NCBI GenBank assembly: GCA_018907035.1
Contig: JACCIC010000039.1
Location: 2,996,001-3,060,000 of the forward strand
From: Sycobia sp. Sy_11
Taxonomy: Eukaryota; Arthropoda; Insecta; Hymenoptera; Epichrysomallidae
DNA: 64,000 bases
Direction of reading: 5' to 3'
Below, in pieces: positions 23,341 to 35,062 of the stretch. Positions within the stretch are counted from its first letter, which is position 1, and each line of letters opens with the position of its first letter. A program made the translations under genes and the position numbers. Under the pieces are notes generated by a model. That model was not told the origin of the DNA. It saw only the letters and a list, made by a program, of their open reading frames with translations, and searched no databases.

Positions 23341-24875
23341 TCGAATTACGCAAAGGGTTTTTTTATTCGCTTGGAATTTTTAGATTATCATTCGGCATCG
23401 GACACTACAGAACTTTAACTTCAGCTTCGATCCGTGCAAAGAATATACTCTCTTGTGATTCATTTGTTTATTTACTCTTCTTCGAATGGTCTGTATAAAA
23501 TTTTTCTTTGAGCTTAATTTTTTCGAGGTCTTCTTTAAGCCCATCGTACTTCTCGTCGACTCCCCATGTCTTTAAATAACTAAAATAAAATCTTTAGAAT
23601 TATTTTTCGTTAAAGTTTCCAAACCGTTTCGTGGAAGAACATATCCAAAACATATCCACTTTTAATAAAATGTAAATTCGGATCCATCAACTATACCGCT
23701 TCCTTTGATCTGGCTTACGAATACTTTGTAGTCCTATTTATATATTGACAGCATCGCCCTTCGGTATTGAAGTCAGTTGTGTGTAATATGGAGATGAATA
23801 ATGTTTGAACTTTCAATCAACTCCCGCGTTATTATATTCAATGTATTAGCTTCTAAAGATATTTATTAGACTAAGTCTCTTTTGACAAAAGAATTATGCT
23901 GAAGCTGATTGTTTCACGTATACACGAAACGTACATTATTTGTAAATGTGATGCCTATTATTAAGGAGATATTTTAAAGCTAAAACATAATCCGTAAACA
24001 ATCCAAGTATTAGAAAGGCTACCTATTTGCCTAGAATCAAGCTTAGAACCAGTACATTCGAATTTCTGATCGTGGCGTAATTAAAAATTAAAACTTTACT
24101 TGTTCTATCATCAAATGTGCTTTCTTGAACTCGAAATTAAATGTCCAAAAGGGGATTTCATTTTTGTTTCAGTTCAGGGTCAAGAAAAAGCAATGACCTG
24201 TGTTTAGTAGCAATAAACAATGTTACTAAATTATGATCGAAATTATCAATTATCTGGATTTGTTCTTATGTACGGAAAATTAAACTTTCTTTATCATTCA
24301 AAATTGCTTCCACATGCATAGAGACGGATCATTTTCTAGATACTTTTTTTTTCTAGATTTCATCGTAAAAATGGTAATGATCATGTTAAAAATGGTCTTG
24401 GCGTCCAAAGCAGCTTTTTGATGATCTTATGTTCAAATCGAAGGTAATCATGGGATACCTGTATAAGAATGCTACACATTTTCCATTAACCCGTTGCATT
24501 CTACGAGTCTGACTATAAAACTGTTAGAGGATTTCTGAACTGCTTTAAACATTTATTGTAACTTTTCTCGATAATCGACTATAGTGGATTCTTCTTATTT
24601 AACGGCAGATCGGATGAAACGGCTCAAAGTACTTAACGTGTATCCCTTTCTGCGTTTAGACAACTTTTTTTGTGAGATAGTCTTATTCATTTCATAAATG
24701 TATAGGGATATACTTGTCAAAAGAGAATTTTTAGATTATAATCTAATTTTTTAACTACCGGGAAACTAAAATTTACTTATACATCATATAAAACAGAATC
24801 AAAATGTCTAGTGATAATTTAACGTATCTAATATAATTTGCTGTGCCATTTGCTCTGCCATTCTCTCTCTTGCTC

Positions 24876-24878
<3 letters not shown>
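23341..24878. other. AT-rich intergenic DNA
   Basis: I see no gene, repeat or motif of note in this stretch. Confidence 0.5.

Positions 24879-24912
<34 letters not shown>
24879..24912. repeat. (CT)n microsatellite
   Basis: Seventeen CT units. Confidence 0.95.
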
Positions 24913-24915
<3 letters not shown>

Positions 24916-25169
24916 ACTCTCACTTTTCCATCTTGAAAGTAATAGCAATTAAAATTCTGCCTGCGTCTATTCCATATGCTATATGGATAAATCCACAGCC
25001 ATATTGCCAGCTATATAAAGTATCGCTGTTCTCATCATGATGGATCATGCATCGGCTCCTTTAACTGATCTTTTAAAAGCAGTCGCTCGTGGTTGCCGAG
25101 AAAAATCGATAAGAGGCCGTCGTCCTTCGCGCCGGTCAATCTTTGTACATTGGCATTTCTATGTATATG

Positions 25170-25214
<45 letters not shown>

Positions 25215-26492
25215 ACGGGCGATCGGTATAATAAAATTAAGCCTCGACGGAGAGACTCCGGCCAGCCAATAACCCTTCATTGACTCGGGGGGCAGGAATC
25301 GCCGGGATCCCCCGGCAGTACGTTGACATCGCGCCGCCGCGCTCTTTCTTCACTTTCGCAGACAAGGTGAATTTCCCCGAGGGCCGATGTACGCGCGCGC
25401 GCGCACGATGTTCGCGAGCGACGGGCGCGCATAAACTTTATGGACGAGCGCTATATATAGTCGCGAGACCGAAAGGCCGCGATGCTTTATATCCGAAATT
25501 TCAGCGACTCGCCGTCGTTAGCGAGCGGTGGTACTTTCTTATTTTGTGACAAAAAAACAAAAACAAAAAAAAAAAAAAAAAAAAATTGTCCAATTCGATG
25601 TTTTCCTCTGCTTCGTTGCCAAGGCATTGCGGTAATAATGGATTCGATCCGATTCCAGTGATTAACATATAGGGACACAATAATCAGATTCTGAATGGGG
25701 ACTGTACATTTCAAAAGGATTTCGATTCGCTGAATGCGTATCTGGTTTCGTAATTTGGTCTACTTATGCTAGATATTCAAAATAGACTAATTTAAAAAAA
25801 AATCGTATGAAACAATACGCTTTTGCACTACACTTAATAGATCTGATATGCTGAATTAAAATTTGGATAGGATAAACTATAAACAGATAATTATTCTCTA
25901 ATTCTTGCTCTTTATAATAAGAATGTGTGTGTCTGTGTGTATTAAATATGTAAAATAGATGCAATCACATCATGCAAATATCCCATTTCAAAATTTATCC
26001 TTATTTGAAAGGGCAAGAATTAGACAATAATTATCTGCTTCATATAATATATTCGTGTATAATCAAATTTAAAAACATGCAAATGTGATCTGGTATCTGG
26101 ATATGAGGATTAGACTAGTTTCGTTCGTCTCTGTGACGGACATATGACGGATACTCCATATTGAATTATCCAATTCGTGAAAAGCAGCACGTTCGCAGCA
26201 CAATTATTGCTATTATTAATTTTAAAAAAATTTACTTTTCTTTCTTAGCTTTTTTCGAAATTTATCTTTCCGCTTATGACTTAACAACATCACGTTATAA
26301 ATAAAACAAATAAATCTTTATATAAAGCTCGTTTCCATTGCCTTTCGCATAATCTCAGTTTTTTATACAATTTATTTAATTACGTATAAAACTGCACATC
26401 GACGAGGATCGAAGCCACGATTTTCATGCATTCCAGAAGTGCAAAGTTTACAAAAACTTAACTCGAAATATTTGAAGACAGCTTAAACACAT
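24913..26492. other. CpG-rich islet, then AT-rich DNA with two POU octamers
   Basis: The part to about 25520 is CpG-rich and includes a (TA)n array at 25174-25212 and a (CG)-rich run near 25391-25410. An A-rich tract follows at 25551-25585. From there on the DNA is AT-rich, with perfect ATGCAAAT octamers at 25972-25979 and 26077-26084. No gene is recognised. Confidence 0.45.
25174..25212. repeat. (TA)n microsatellite
   Basis: About 19 units. Confidence 0.96.
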
Positions 26493-26503
26493 ATACATAC
26501 ATA

Positions 26504-26568
<65 letters not shown>

Positions 26569-26582
26569 AGGTATGTATGTAT
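26493..26582. repeat. (TA)n array inside an inverted repeat
   Basis: A TA array of about 30 units is flanked on the left by ATACATACATACCT and on the right by AGGTATGTATGTAT. The whole 90 bases are therefore nearly self-complementary and could extrude as one long hairpin. Confidence 0.92.
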
Positions 26583-26738
26583 CTACTGAAAGACATATCC
26601 GCAACTGTGGATCGACGACTAAAGCGCACTCACGCGAAATTTATCAGTAGCTCTTTTCCTTAAATTGTCGCTTGCTTTTTTGTGCCGATCCTCGGGAGGC
26701 AGGTAACGCCGGCGATATTGCACCTTAAGCACCTGGTT

Positions 26739-26744
<6 letters not shown>

Positions 26745-26789
<45 letters not shown>
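26745..26789. repeat. (TA)n microsatellite
   Basis: About 22 units preceded by TGTG. Confidence 0.96.
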
Positions 26790-26792
<3 letters not shown>

Positions 26793-27670
26793 GTACTAAC
26801 ACGACTTGTACCACGGGTGGGCGGACGAGGGCGAGGGGGGTGGGGGGAGGGATGGCGGGATGGGGGACACCCGAGAGCGCGAAGTTCGCCCGCGCGCGCA
26901 TTTCAGCGGGGCAATTAGTTTCGCGAGTGGAGAATGCCGCCGTCCTTGGCGTTGAGCAGCGCGAATATACGGCGGGGGTTGTCTCTCGGCTCATTTTGCC
27001 ATAGTCGACGGCCGCCGCCTCCGTGCGCGGCCGAAACAATACCGCGCAACCTTATAACTTTATAATGCTCGGGCGGCGGGGGCTGGGAAGGAGGACCGCG
27101 CAGGTGGACATCTATAATGCTGTATACATATAACACGGCCCACGGGGGTGGGGTTTCGAGGGGAAGGGGCGGGAGATGGGAGGCGAGACCTTTTTCTCCT
27201 ATTTCATATAATGTACTCCGGGCGATTGCTCTCTCGACGCGGCCGCGCGCGCGCGCGCGCGCTCGGCAATGTTCTCGATGCCGTGCGCTCTTTCATCCTT
27301 TTTTCGCGGCTCTCTTGCGCGTCTTTTTTCGTGAAAGGTCGCGGCGCTGCTTGCGCGGAGGCGCGCAAAACTTTTCGAGGTCGTGGGCTTTTCGCTCGGC
27401 TCCCCGTTTCCCCCTCCCCCCCTCTCTCTCTCTCGTTCTCTCTCGCCTCGTCGATCTCTTCTCATTCCCTTCTCCTCTACATCTCTCTTTACGCGCGTTC
27501 TTCTCTTTGTTCGGTACAGTTTACCAAGTCGACGGGAGAAAAAGAGTAGCCGTTCTTTTCCGAAGGTAAGGCACTTCCAGTCCTTAGCAGTATACATTTT
27601 CGATCTTCCTGGTTTTAAGCCTCCGTGCGCTCTCTGGCGATCTTACAATTTTTATATTCGTTTCGACCGT

Positions 27671-27743
<73 letters not shown>
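27671..27743. repeat. (TA)n then (TG)n compound microsatellite
   Basis: Six TA units join about 30 TG units. This is the longest TG array in the window. Confidence 0.97.
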
Positions 27744-27745
<2 letters not shown>

Positions 27746-28329
27746 AGCAAGGCGTATAGATTTTGCTACGTCGGTAAAAAAATTTATACAGATAAAAAAG
27801 TATATTTAAATACGTTTCCTTCAATTATGGAAGATAACGCATATCACTCTATAACAATAAAAATGGAATTATCATCAGTCTGGTGTCACTAATATATAAA
27901 ATTGACTTGTGTAATTAAATAGAACAGTCGCAAATATAGTTTATAAGTAGATGGATTTCTGAATCTAAATTGAAATATAATATAATGAAATTGAAAAAGC
28001 TAATGAAATAATTTCATTAAACGAATAATTCTAATAATCGTATTAAAACACAAGATGTGTAAGTTCAAATTGAACGGAGATCTTTAGCATGGTCTAATAG
28101 TTCTATTAATGAAGTTGTTCAAGGCTGACATAGTTTTGTTTTCGAATGAGTTCTATTGTGAGAAGGAAATTTTTATATTCTAATTATATATTAGTGATTT
28201 ATATATATATTTTATAATTTAGTGATTATTATTAAAGTGACTAATTTATATTTTAGTGACTAATCGCTATAGGTGAACGATATAAATTTGGCTATACAGT
28301 AGGAAACCTCAAACTTTTTGTAAATTATT

Positions 28330-28403
<74 letters not shown>

Positions 28404-29209
28404 CATATACACATTCGGATATTTGAATAATGGAATGAATGGTCGCTTTGAATTTCACCTTTATTTTTACAATCATTTGAAGGCCAACTTCAGAATTTTA
28501 AAGGAAACTATCTACTTTTAACCTTGCAAATGGAAAGGACAGAAAATTCTACGTCCGAACGAGTCCTTGACTTTGAACTTTAAGTTTGAAATCTGTCAAT
28601 TGGAGATTTGCTCGTATCGAGAAAGATGAATCAGGTTTATAATAAATATTCATAATGGTATCTGTCAGTGTTTAGATATTGTAACGTAAGCATAGTAATT
28701 TTTAGTGGATCTTTACAAATAAACTTTCAGCTTTAAATCTAAGAATTGCCTAGGCATCTAGGCATTTCACAAAACAATTTCGAATATAGATAAATATTAT
28801 AACCTTATGATACTTGATTTTATTTGTTAAGATTCGTCAAACTTTGTTTATCTATCTAACGATCCAAATTAGGGCTTATCCAAATCGGAGAAGTGTTTGG
28901 ATCATTAAAAATATCAGCCGAATTCTTCAGATTTTATGTGTCGTTGCCTTACACCGTTCTAATCACGCAATCAACTTTGACATGAATTTGAAGTTATTCC
29001 GGTGCAAAACATAACTTCAAAATGATAAGTTAAGTTCTCATGTATATCCTTTTTTGACGGATATTAGAGATTTTTGACGATTGTCATATTTTAAGAACGT
29101 TAAAAAATCTATTGAATTTGATCTGTTGAAATGATTACAAGCTTATACACCAAATTTCTTGCTTTAATAATAACGAATTACGTTTCAACAAAATAGCACA
29201 TAAGACCAG
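27744..29209. other. AT-rich intergenic DNA
   Basis: It holds a (TATC)n/(TA)n compound array at 28331-28396 and otherwise nothing recognised. Confidence 0.5.
28331..28396. repeat. (ATATCT)n then (TA)n microsatellite
   Basis: Three ATATCT units lead into about 24 TA units. Confidence 0.94.
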
Positions 29210-29700
29210 TTGGACTTTATTGATTTAACTCAAAGAATAAAAGAACATTTGGTCAAAAGTGATGATCTAGATGTGGAAGACAGAGAGAGTTCGAGCTAGC
29301 TAAAAAATTTTGTGGTTGAAGAATCAGACGCGTTTCTCGATGAAGCTCCATGTTCAATCCCATGAAGAGCTTACTACGAAGTTGGTAAGGACAGCATGGG
29401 TAATTTTCAGCCCTTTATAAACTGTGTGTCGCAAGAACTGATGCTTCTTGACTACGTGATATTCTCTTGAGCGTTACAAAAAAAAATTGTTTTTTCATAA
29501 AATTATTACTGGAGACGAAAAGCTAATCCATTGCGACATTGGATTGTCGTGGAAAAAAATCGTCGATTAATACATGCGAATTGGGTTTATCACAGACAAA
29601 ATCAGAAATCCACCCAAATTAATGCTCCGTATTTCATGGGGTCAGAACGGTCAATAGGATCCTCTGTTAAAAAAATACATTCAATTTAATGTACATGTGC
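29210..29700 (+). pseudogene. Mariner-family transposase fragment, decayed
   Basis: Plus-strand pieces match the mariner transposase in order. A helix-turn-helix linker reads KEHLVKSDDLDVEDRESS. LDEAPC follows, then the catalytic-domain start II.GDEKLIHCDI, equivalent to the mariner VTGDEKWIHYDN motif. PPKLMLRISWGQNGQ comes next, equivalent to SKVMLCIWWDQ.G. Frameshifts and stops separate the pieces, and the C-terminal third is absent before the (TA)n at 29775. No terminal inverted repeats were found, so the element boundaries are unknown. It is inactive. Confidence 0.82.
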
Positions 29701-29771
29701 TATATATTATTACTATATAAAAAAAAAATCTTCATCTTGAAACCCTGGAATATTATTGTACTGTTACGTTT

Positions 29772-29774
<3 letters not shown>

Positions 29775-29825
<51 letters not shown>
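29775..29825. repeat. (TA)n microsatellite
   Basis: About 25 units, starting just beyond the recognisable mariner sequence. Mariner inserts at TA. Confidence 0.97.
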
Positions 29826-29828
<3 letters not shown>

Positions 29829-31700
29829 GCGAAATATTAACCTTAAGTCTAAGGAATTATATAATTTCGATTATAGAAGTTATATCAGATTAAATTACTA
29901 TAATCTGACTTATATATTTTTAACACGTTATTAGATTCTACATATGTATATCACACATAGCATGTGTGCGTGTAAGTCATCGCACATATTATCATGTAAA
30001 GGAATAAAGATTTTATAAGCTTACTGTACAAATTGACATAATTTTTAAACAAGCAGGTATCCGTCTCTATCGGTGGAGAATGAAACCTATTGCACTAGTT
30101 GCTCCGGTCGATGACCAGAATGCCCTCACCGAAGCACGAAACTTAAAGGTATAAAGCATTGGATTTCTTCGTTCCTGGCTTCAAAAGACGAGAAATATTT
30201 TTGTATCGGAATTCGTAAATTGTCTGAATTGTTTATGAATGCCATAACTAATGATACGCAACATTTTGAATAAAGTAATAATGGAAATGGAAGAATGACA
30301 ATTGTCAGAATTAAGATTAGATTATTCGACGTTTTAAAGTTACTTAGCAGTGAACCTCATATCTATTGTCATTTCCGATCTTGCAACCCAAGTTTTTACA
30401 AATTTTCTAATCATTCCAGCTTAGTTGGGGTGTTCGTCATAATCTATTATACATTTTTACTGTATTAAGTTTGTTCTAAAATAACTCAAATGTATTCAAC
30501 ATTATTCGTTAGTCTCAACTTCTACCCATTTCAGATCAGTTCGTAATTTTCTTGGGTTTAATTCTTTTAGAAGTGTTCTTCGAGGAATCATGATCTTTTG
30601 TAAATATTGCATATAATTTCTGGGAAGAATCCTCCAATGATGGCCATAATGTAATCGGATCAACATAGATCTTTGCAAATCATTCCTGATCTATAATCCT
30701 GCTATTTCTTTTCATAGACCACCACGAAACAGCAGATGAACGAATTGAGTATTTTATCTTAGCTGTACCCTGTGATGACTCTCTCTATGATGGCGGTGTT
30801 ACTTTATCGATTCATATATACGTATGTGTATTACGAGGCATGTGGTTCATCCACAGTACAATTATATGAGGTAAATTCAGCCGCAAAGCAATTTCTGTAG
30901 ACCTGCCCTTCTAGTTATAGGCAGCTCAAAATCTCTCTTTGGCTCTTGTCTTCTCTCTCCTGTGTTTACCTATTATTTTTTTAATCATATAAAATATAAA
31001 CGAAGGATTAGTTGAGAGCCTTTTGTTGCCATATAATCGTTTACGACTCTCTTCACTGTAGCATGAATAGAATCTATGCGTCTTGCATACATTTATCAAT
31101 AAGACCAGAGTAATTATTAAAATTCTAGTAACTCAGTACAATTTATAACAGGTTAAATAATTAACTTATTGATCCACTTTATTGAAACCAAATATATTTC
31201 TATCATTTCTAGTTATTTATAAGACTCAAATAGAAATATAGCCGATTTTACTTTTTTATTTGGTGATAATTAGATATACAGTCCTCTTTGGATTCTGAAC
31301 GAAATAGCCAAAGATACATTTATATAAATACTCACTAGGTAGATGGAGACGGTAATTATTACGCCGTATCCTCTAATTTATCTTTGGAATTTCAATCAAA
31401 TCTTCTGTACATAGTTCGAGTGAAGATGTAATATTCATTCTTGTAACCGGGATGATTACGTACAGTTGGCCAGTTTTCTATCGGGTAACAAATAAGATTC
31501 TTCCAGTGCCTTAACTGCATCGCCTATAGTTCACGGTTCCTGAATTTAAATGCACCGATGCTGAACTCCCCCGTGCTTTGCACTTCCTTCATTCCTAAAA
31601 TATACGTATCCACAAGTGATAATGGTATATTTGAGTACGAATTTTCCATTAGATAGAAAATAAAGCAATCGACATCACACGAATCGATAATGGATCATCC
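29826..31700. other. AT-rich intergenic DNA with one GC-richer islet
   Basis: The islet at 30056-30149 looks like a short exon (see findings). Nothing else is recognised. Segments around 30520-30960 may be an older transposon relic, but I could not match any motif with confidence. Confidence 0.45.
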
Positions 31701-32202
31701 TTTTCCATGAATAAATTGTGCGTCGGGAGAAATCCATTATTTTCCTAGGTTCGCGTACGATCTATGAAAAATTCACGACCTTCGCTCCGCGTCTATCAGA
31801 TAAGCGAACTTTTTTCAAACATTTTCTGTAAACACCACCGACACTTCTCACCTGATAAGTCTGAAACTTTTTTTCTTACTTTTTTTTTTATACACCTTTT
31901 ATAATATCGACGCCAGAAACTCGCAAGCGAGTTCGTGAAATATAAAAAAAATAAAAGCTCGAGCATCATATCGTCTTACGCCCGTATTACAAGTTGGAAT
32001 TTTACGGCGAGATCGGGCAAAGGGCGTCGGGGTTTATAAAGAGAGGCTATACGAATGTTAACTGATGCCTTTCCCAACACCATCCTCAAACGAAAGAGCG
32101 GCCTTTAATAAACATTCAGTTTTTATAAGCACCCTCCATTACAACTCTCCTCCGGTATCTCGTATTAAATCATCCCTCGGCTCGAGCCACGGTTTAGCCG
32201 CG

Positions 32203-32205
<3 letters not shown>

Positions 32206-32246
<41 letters not shown>

Positions 32247-32268
32247 GTCTCTCCCTCTCTCTCTTTCA
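32206..32268. repeat. (CT)n microsatellite, interrupted
   Basis: About 16 perfect CT units, then CT runs broken by GT and CC. Confidence 0.95.
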
Positions 32269-32530
32269 CTCTCCCGCCCGATGTATATAAAATACTCGGA
32301 CGAGTTCGCTGGCTCGCGCACGCGCGCCGCCGGTCCGCGATGATCCCGTGAACAGAGCCGGAGTACAAAAATCCACCCTATCAGATTTTTCCTCTCTCAC
32401 TCTCCCTCCTTCTTGTCTCAGCCATAAGCCACATACGTATATTATTAACTACTTGTAAGCGGCAGAGCAAACGCGATGGCGCGAAGAGCGGAGAGGGGCG
32501 CGGGAAGAGTAAAAGGGAGATGGAGAGGGA

Positions 32531-32535
32531 GAGAG

Positions 32536-32574
<39 letters not shown>
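32531..32574. repeat. (GA)n microsatellite
   Basis: About 21 GA units with one GC interruption, 260 bases after the complementary CT array. Confidence 0.95.
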
Positions 32575-32575
<1 letters not shown>

Positions 32576-32942
32576 GAACGCCGCGGAAGATCCAATATTC
32601 GGTGCCGGCCTTTATTTATACGATACGCGCGCGCGCGACCGACTATCCGCCGCTATGCACGTCCGATTCATATTTCGCGCGCTCGCGCCCGTAATCGATC
32701 TCTATGCGCCGGCGCGCCGCTCCTTTGCGCGCCCAATGCGCTCACAATTTCCCGCCCCCTCGTTTCGCGCGCTCGCCCCACTACCTCGGTTAATTTTTTT
32801 TCACCTCAGCCTTTATCATCATCGGTCTCTTAACCCTCTCGCCGGCCCCTCCCTCCCCCTTCGCGCTTTATCCTCGCAACTCCCTCGTGTGCCCGGGCTC
32901 ATTGTGTTTGCGCGCGTGCGCGTGTATGTATAAATATATATG

Positions 32943-32947
<5 letters not shown>

Positions 32948-32994
<47 letters not shown>
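32948..32994. repeat. (TA)n microsatellite
   Basis: About 23 units, preceded by an imperfect TATAAA-rich stretch. Confidence 0.96.
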
Positions 32995-32995
<1 letters not shown>

Positions 32996-34092
32996 CCCTC
33001 CGCCTTTCTCGATGTTTTACTCTGGAACGAGGTGTTGTTGCAACAAGGTGTTAGATTAATTGTGCGATTAAAACATCGTAAATCAGCTGCGTTGCGCCGA
33101 GGGGTGACGCCCACAATGGGTCGCGGCCGTATCGAAGTCGCCCTTTACACACACACACACACAGTCATGTATACTAGCGCATGTAGGCAGCGCGCTTCGG
33201 CCTAAAAGGTTGGGGGGGGGGGACGAAAGTCCGCTCGAACGGCGAGGATGGACTGATCGGAGAATGAAAAAAAGGCGATGGAGGAATCGAGTGTCGAAAA
33301 TTAAATAATAATAATAATAATAATAGTAATATTAAAAAGGATCGCAAAGCAATTGAGATGGGCCTTTTTTACATTATTTCCATATATTTTTATTAATTTT
33401 GTTCGCGCGTGTTTAATCAGATGCGCGTGCCCGCGCGCGCGTGTTTGTGTATGGTACATTTGCATCGACGCTTTTATGTACGTGCACAATAATTCGCAAA
33501 GCAATTTTCGCTAAACCCCGGAGATATACATTTAGTTCTGTATCAAGGACAATAATTTCAGATATATAATGCTACAATAACGAAGTTACCGATACTTTCG
33601 AATATAAGTATATTATGCTTCTTTCCCCTCCACCCCCACCAGTTGATTTATTGCCGACGCCGTTGTATCTGCCATTGATCTTGATCCGAATCTTGAATGG
33701 TACGAGTAGAGTTCTTTTTTTCCCTGTAATAAATATTTGCTAAGATAATGGGTAAAAATAAAAATTAGCAAAATAAAATTTACAATGGCCGCTTTAGCAT
33801 ATATATACACAAACATATAGGGGTTCGCTTTAGTATAAATACTAATAATGTAGCATAAATCTGTTCAGATAGTTGGCTAAAATATTTTTATATTGATTTT
33901 CTGCATGGTATAGATAATTTGGAATACAGATTGTATCGAATCGTACTAATTATGTTAATACCGTAATTTTTCATCTAACAATTAATACAGTATTATAAAT
34001 TTCCATTCGTATGCATTCCAAATTTCAGTTGGCATTTTCTTCGTAATCAATTGAAAATTTGACAATTATATTAAATCGAAGTTCGGGCTCGT

Positions 34093-34305
34093 TGCCGCTC
34101 AAAATATGCGTTGAAATTTTTTTCCGTTCTCATAGTAATTGAAACGGTCGCCATTGGAAATACCCGTTGGACTCTTCCCCGTTAGCTATTCGAATTGCAA
34201 ACGTCTCCATTGAAAATCCGCATTGAAATCGTCGGACTCGGAAGACGTTCTTCCTTCGAAATACCCGTTGAAATCATTAGAATCGTTAAAAATTTTCGGG
34301 TCTGA
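34093..34305. repeat. Diverged tandem repeat, about four units of 46-56 bp
   Basis: Units begin near 34093, 34149, 34204 and 34250. Each carries a pair of boxes like CATTGGAAATACCCGTTGGA or CATTGAAAATCCGCATTGAAAT. A CGTT-containing linker such as GAAACGGT, CAAACGTC or GAAGACGTT follows in the first three. The units are clearly related but much diverged, so the array is old. Confidence 0.65.
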
Positions 34306-34520
34306 ATAATTGAATAATTATTTCAATATGTAATTAGAGCACAGCGGCTACGATCGGTCCAGTCCGACGTAGTAGCACGAAAGAATGAAAAAAAAAACAA
34401 CGTAAAACCGTCGCGCTCCGCGACAGACATCGGATTAATCCCCGCACCCATTCGCAATTTCCCAATCGCGTGTGCATACGCACGAAATGAATCATAATAT
34501 CGTTACTAGGCCAGTTATAG

Positions 34521-34523
34521 TCT

Positions 34524-34564
<41 letters not shown>

Positions 34565-34575
34565 CTCTCTCTCTC
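34521..34575. repeat. (CT)n microsatellite
   Basis: CT units with two short interruptions. Confidence 0.95.
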
Positions 34576-34707
34576 ACTCTTTCTATATATATAATGAATC
34601 AGCTATAATACTTTCACCAAGGTCCTCGACGATTATACTTTCGCTGCTCTATACGAAGTTAAAGTAGCCGCGTAGGCGCAATTATTATTTTGGGTTCTTT
34701 ATGAGGA

Positions 34708-34710
<3 letters not shown>

Positions 34711-34748
<38 letters not shown>
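34711..34748. repeat. (TA)n microsatellite
   Basis: About 19 units. Confidence 0.96.
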
Positions 34749-34751
<3 letters not shown>

Positions 34752-34898
34752 TTATATGCATATATCTATATACGCGTCACGGCTCGGGAGACGAGAAAGA
34801 AAGAGGGACGAGGCGCGACTTCCTCACTTACTTACCGCGAAAGTAGCCGGATCGGCTAAAAGGCTGCTGCGCCGCCGTTGCGAAAATTCGACGAAAGG

Positions 34899-34902
<4 letters not shown>

Positions 34903-34942
<40 letters not shown>
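34903..34942. repeat. (TA)n microsatellite
   Basis: About 20 units. Confidence 0.96.
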
Positions 34943-34946
<4 letters not shown>

Positions 34947-35013
34947 TGCGTGCGGTATGCACGCAGCCAATGACGTCAATGAAATTTAAACGCCACTGCG
35001 AGCTCGTGCGAAT

Positions 35014-35018
<5 letters not shown>

Positions 35019-35060
<42 letters not shown>
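35019..35060. repeat. (GA)n microsatellite
   Basis: Twenty-one perfect units, 440 bases after the complementary CT array. Confidence 0.96.

Positions 35061-35062
<2 letters not shown>

Larger units (their letters stand above)
26591..27743. other. CpG-rich, repeat-rich non-coding block
   Basis: It contains (TA)n at 26745-26789, a G-rich run near 26830-26870, alternating (CG)n at 27244-27262, a CT-rich run at 27410-27450 and (TA)n/(TG)n at 27671-27743. Within CpG-rich DNA at 27051-27067 sits CTTATAACTTTATAATG. Open frames up to 150 codons overlap in several frames on both strands and are biased in composition (Arg, Ser, Leu), so none is accepted as a gene. Confidence 0.5.
31701..33640. other. 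CpG-rich, microsatellite-rich non-coding block
   Basis: It includes a (CT)n array at 32206-32268 and a (GA)n array at 32531-32574, with CpG-rich DNA and ATGTATATAAAATACTCGG between them. A (TA)n lies at 32948-32994, a (CA)n at 33149-33163, a G-run at 33212-33222 and (AAT)n at 33303-33325. Long open frames are compositional. No gene is recognised. Confidence 0.5.

Noticed and set aside
27117..27892. Open frames of 132-169 codons on both strands
   Set aside because: Same reason: CpG- and CT-rich DNA, with one frame ending in a Cys-Val run from the (TG)n array.
30520..30960. Possible Tc1-like transposon relic on the minus strand
   Set aside because: A few residues looked Tc1-like, but no catalytic motif or terminal repeat could be found.
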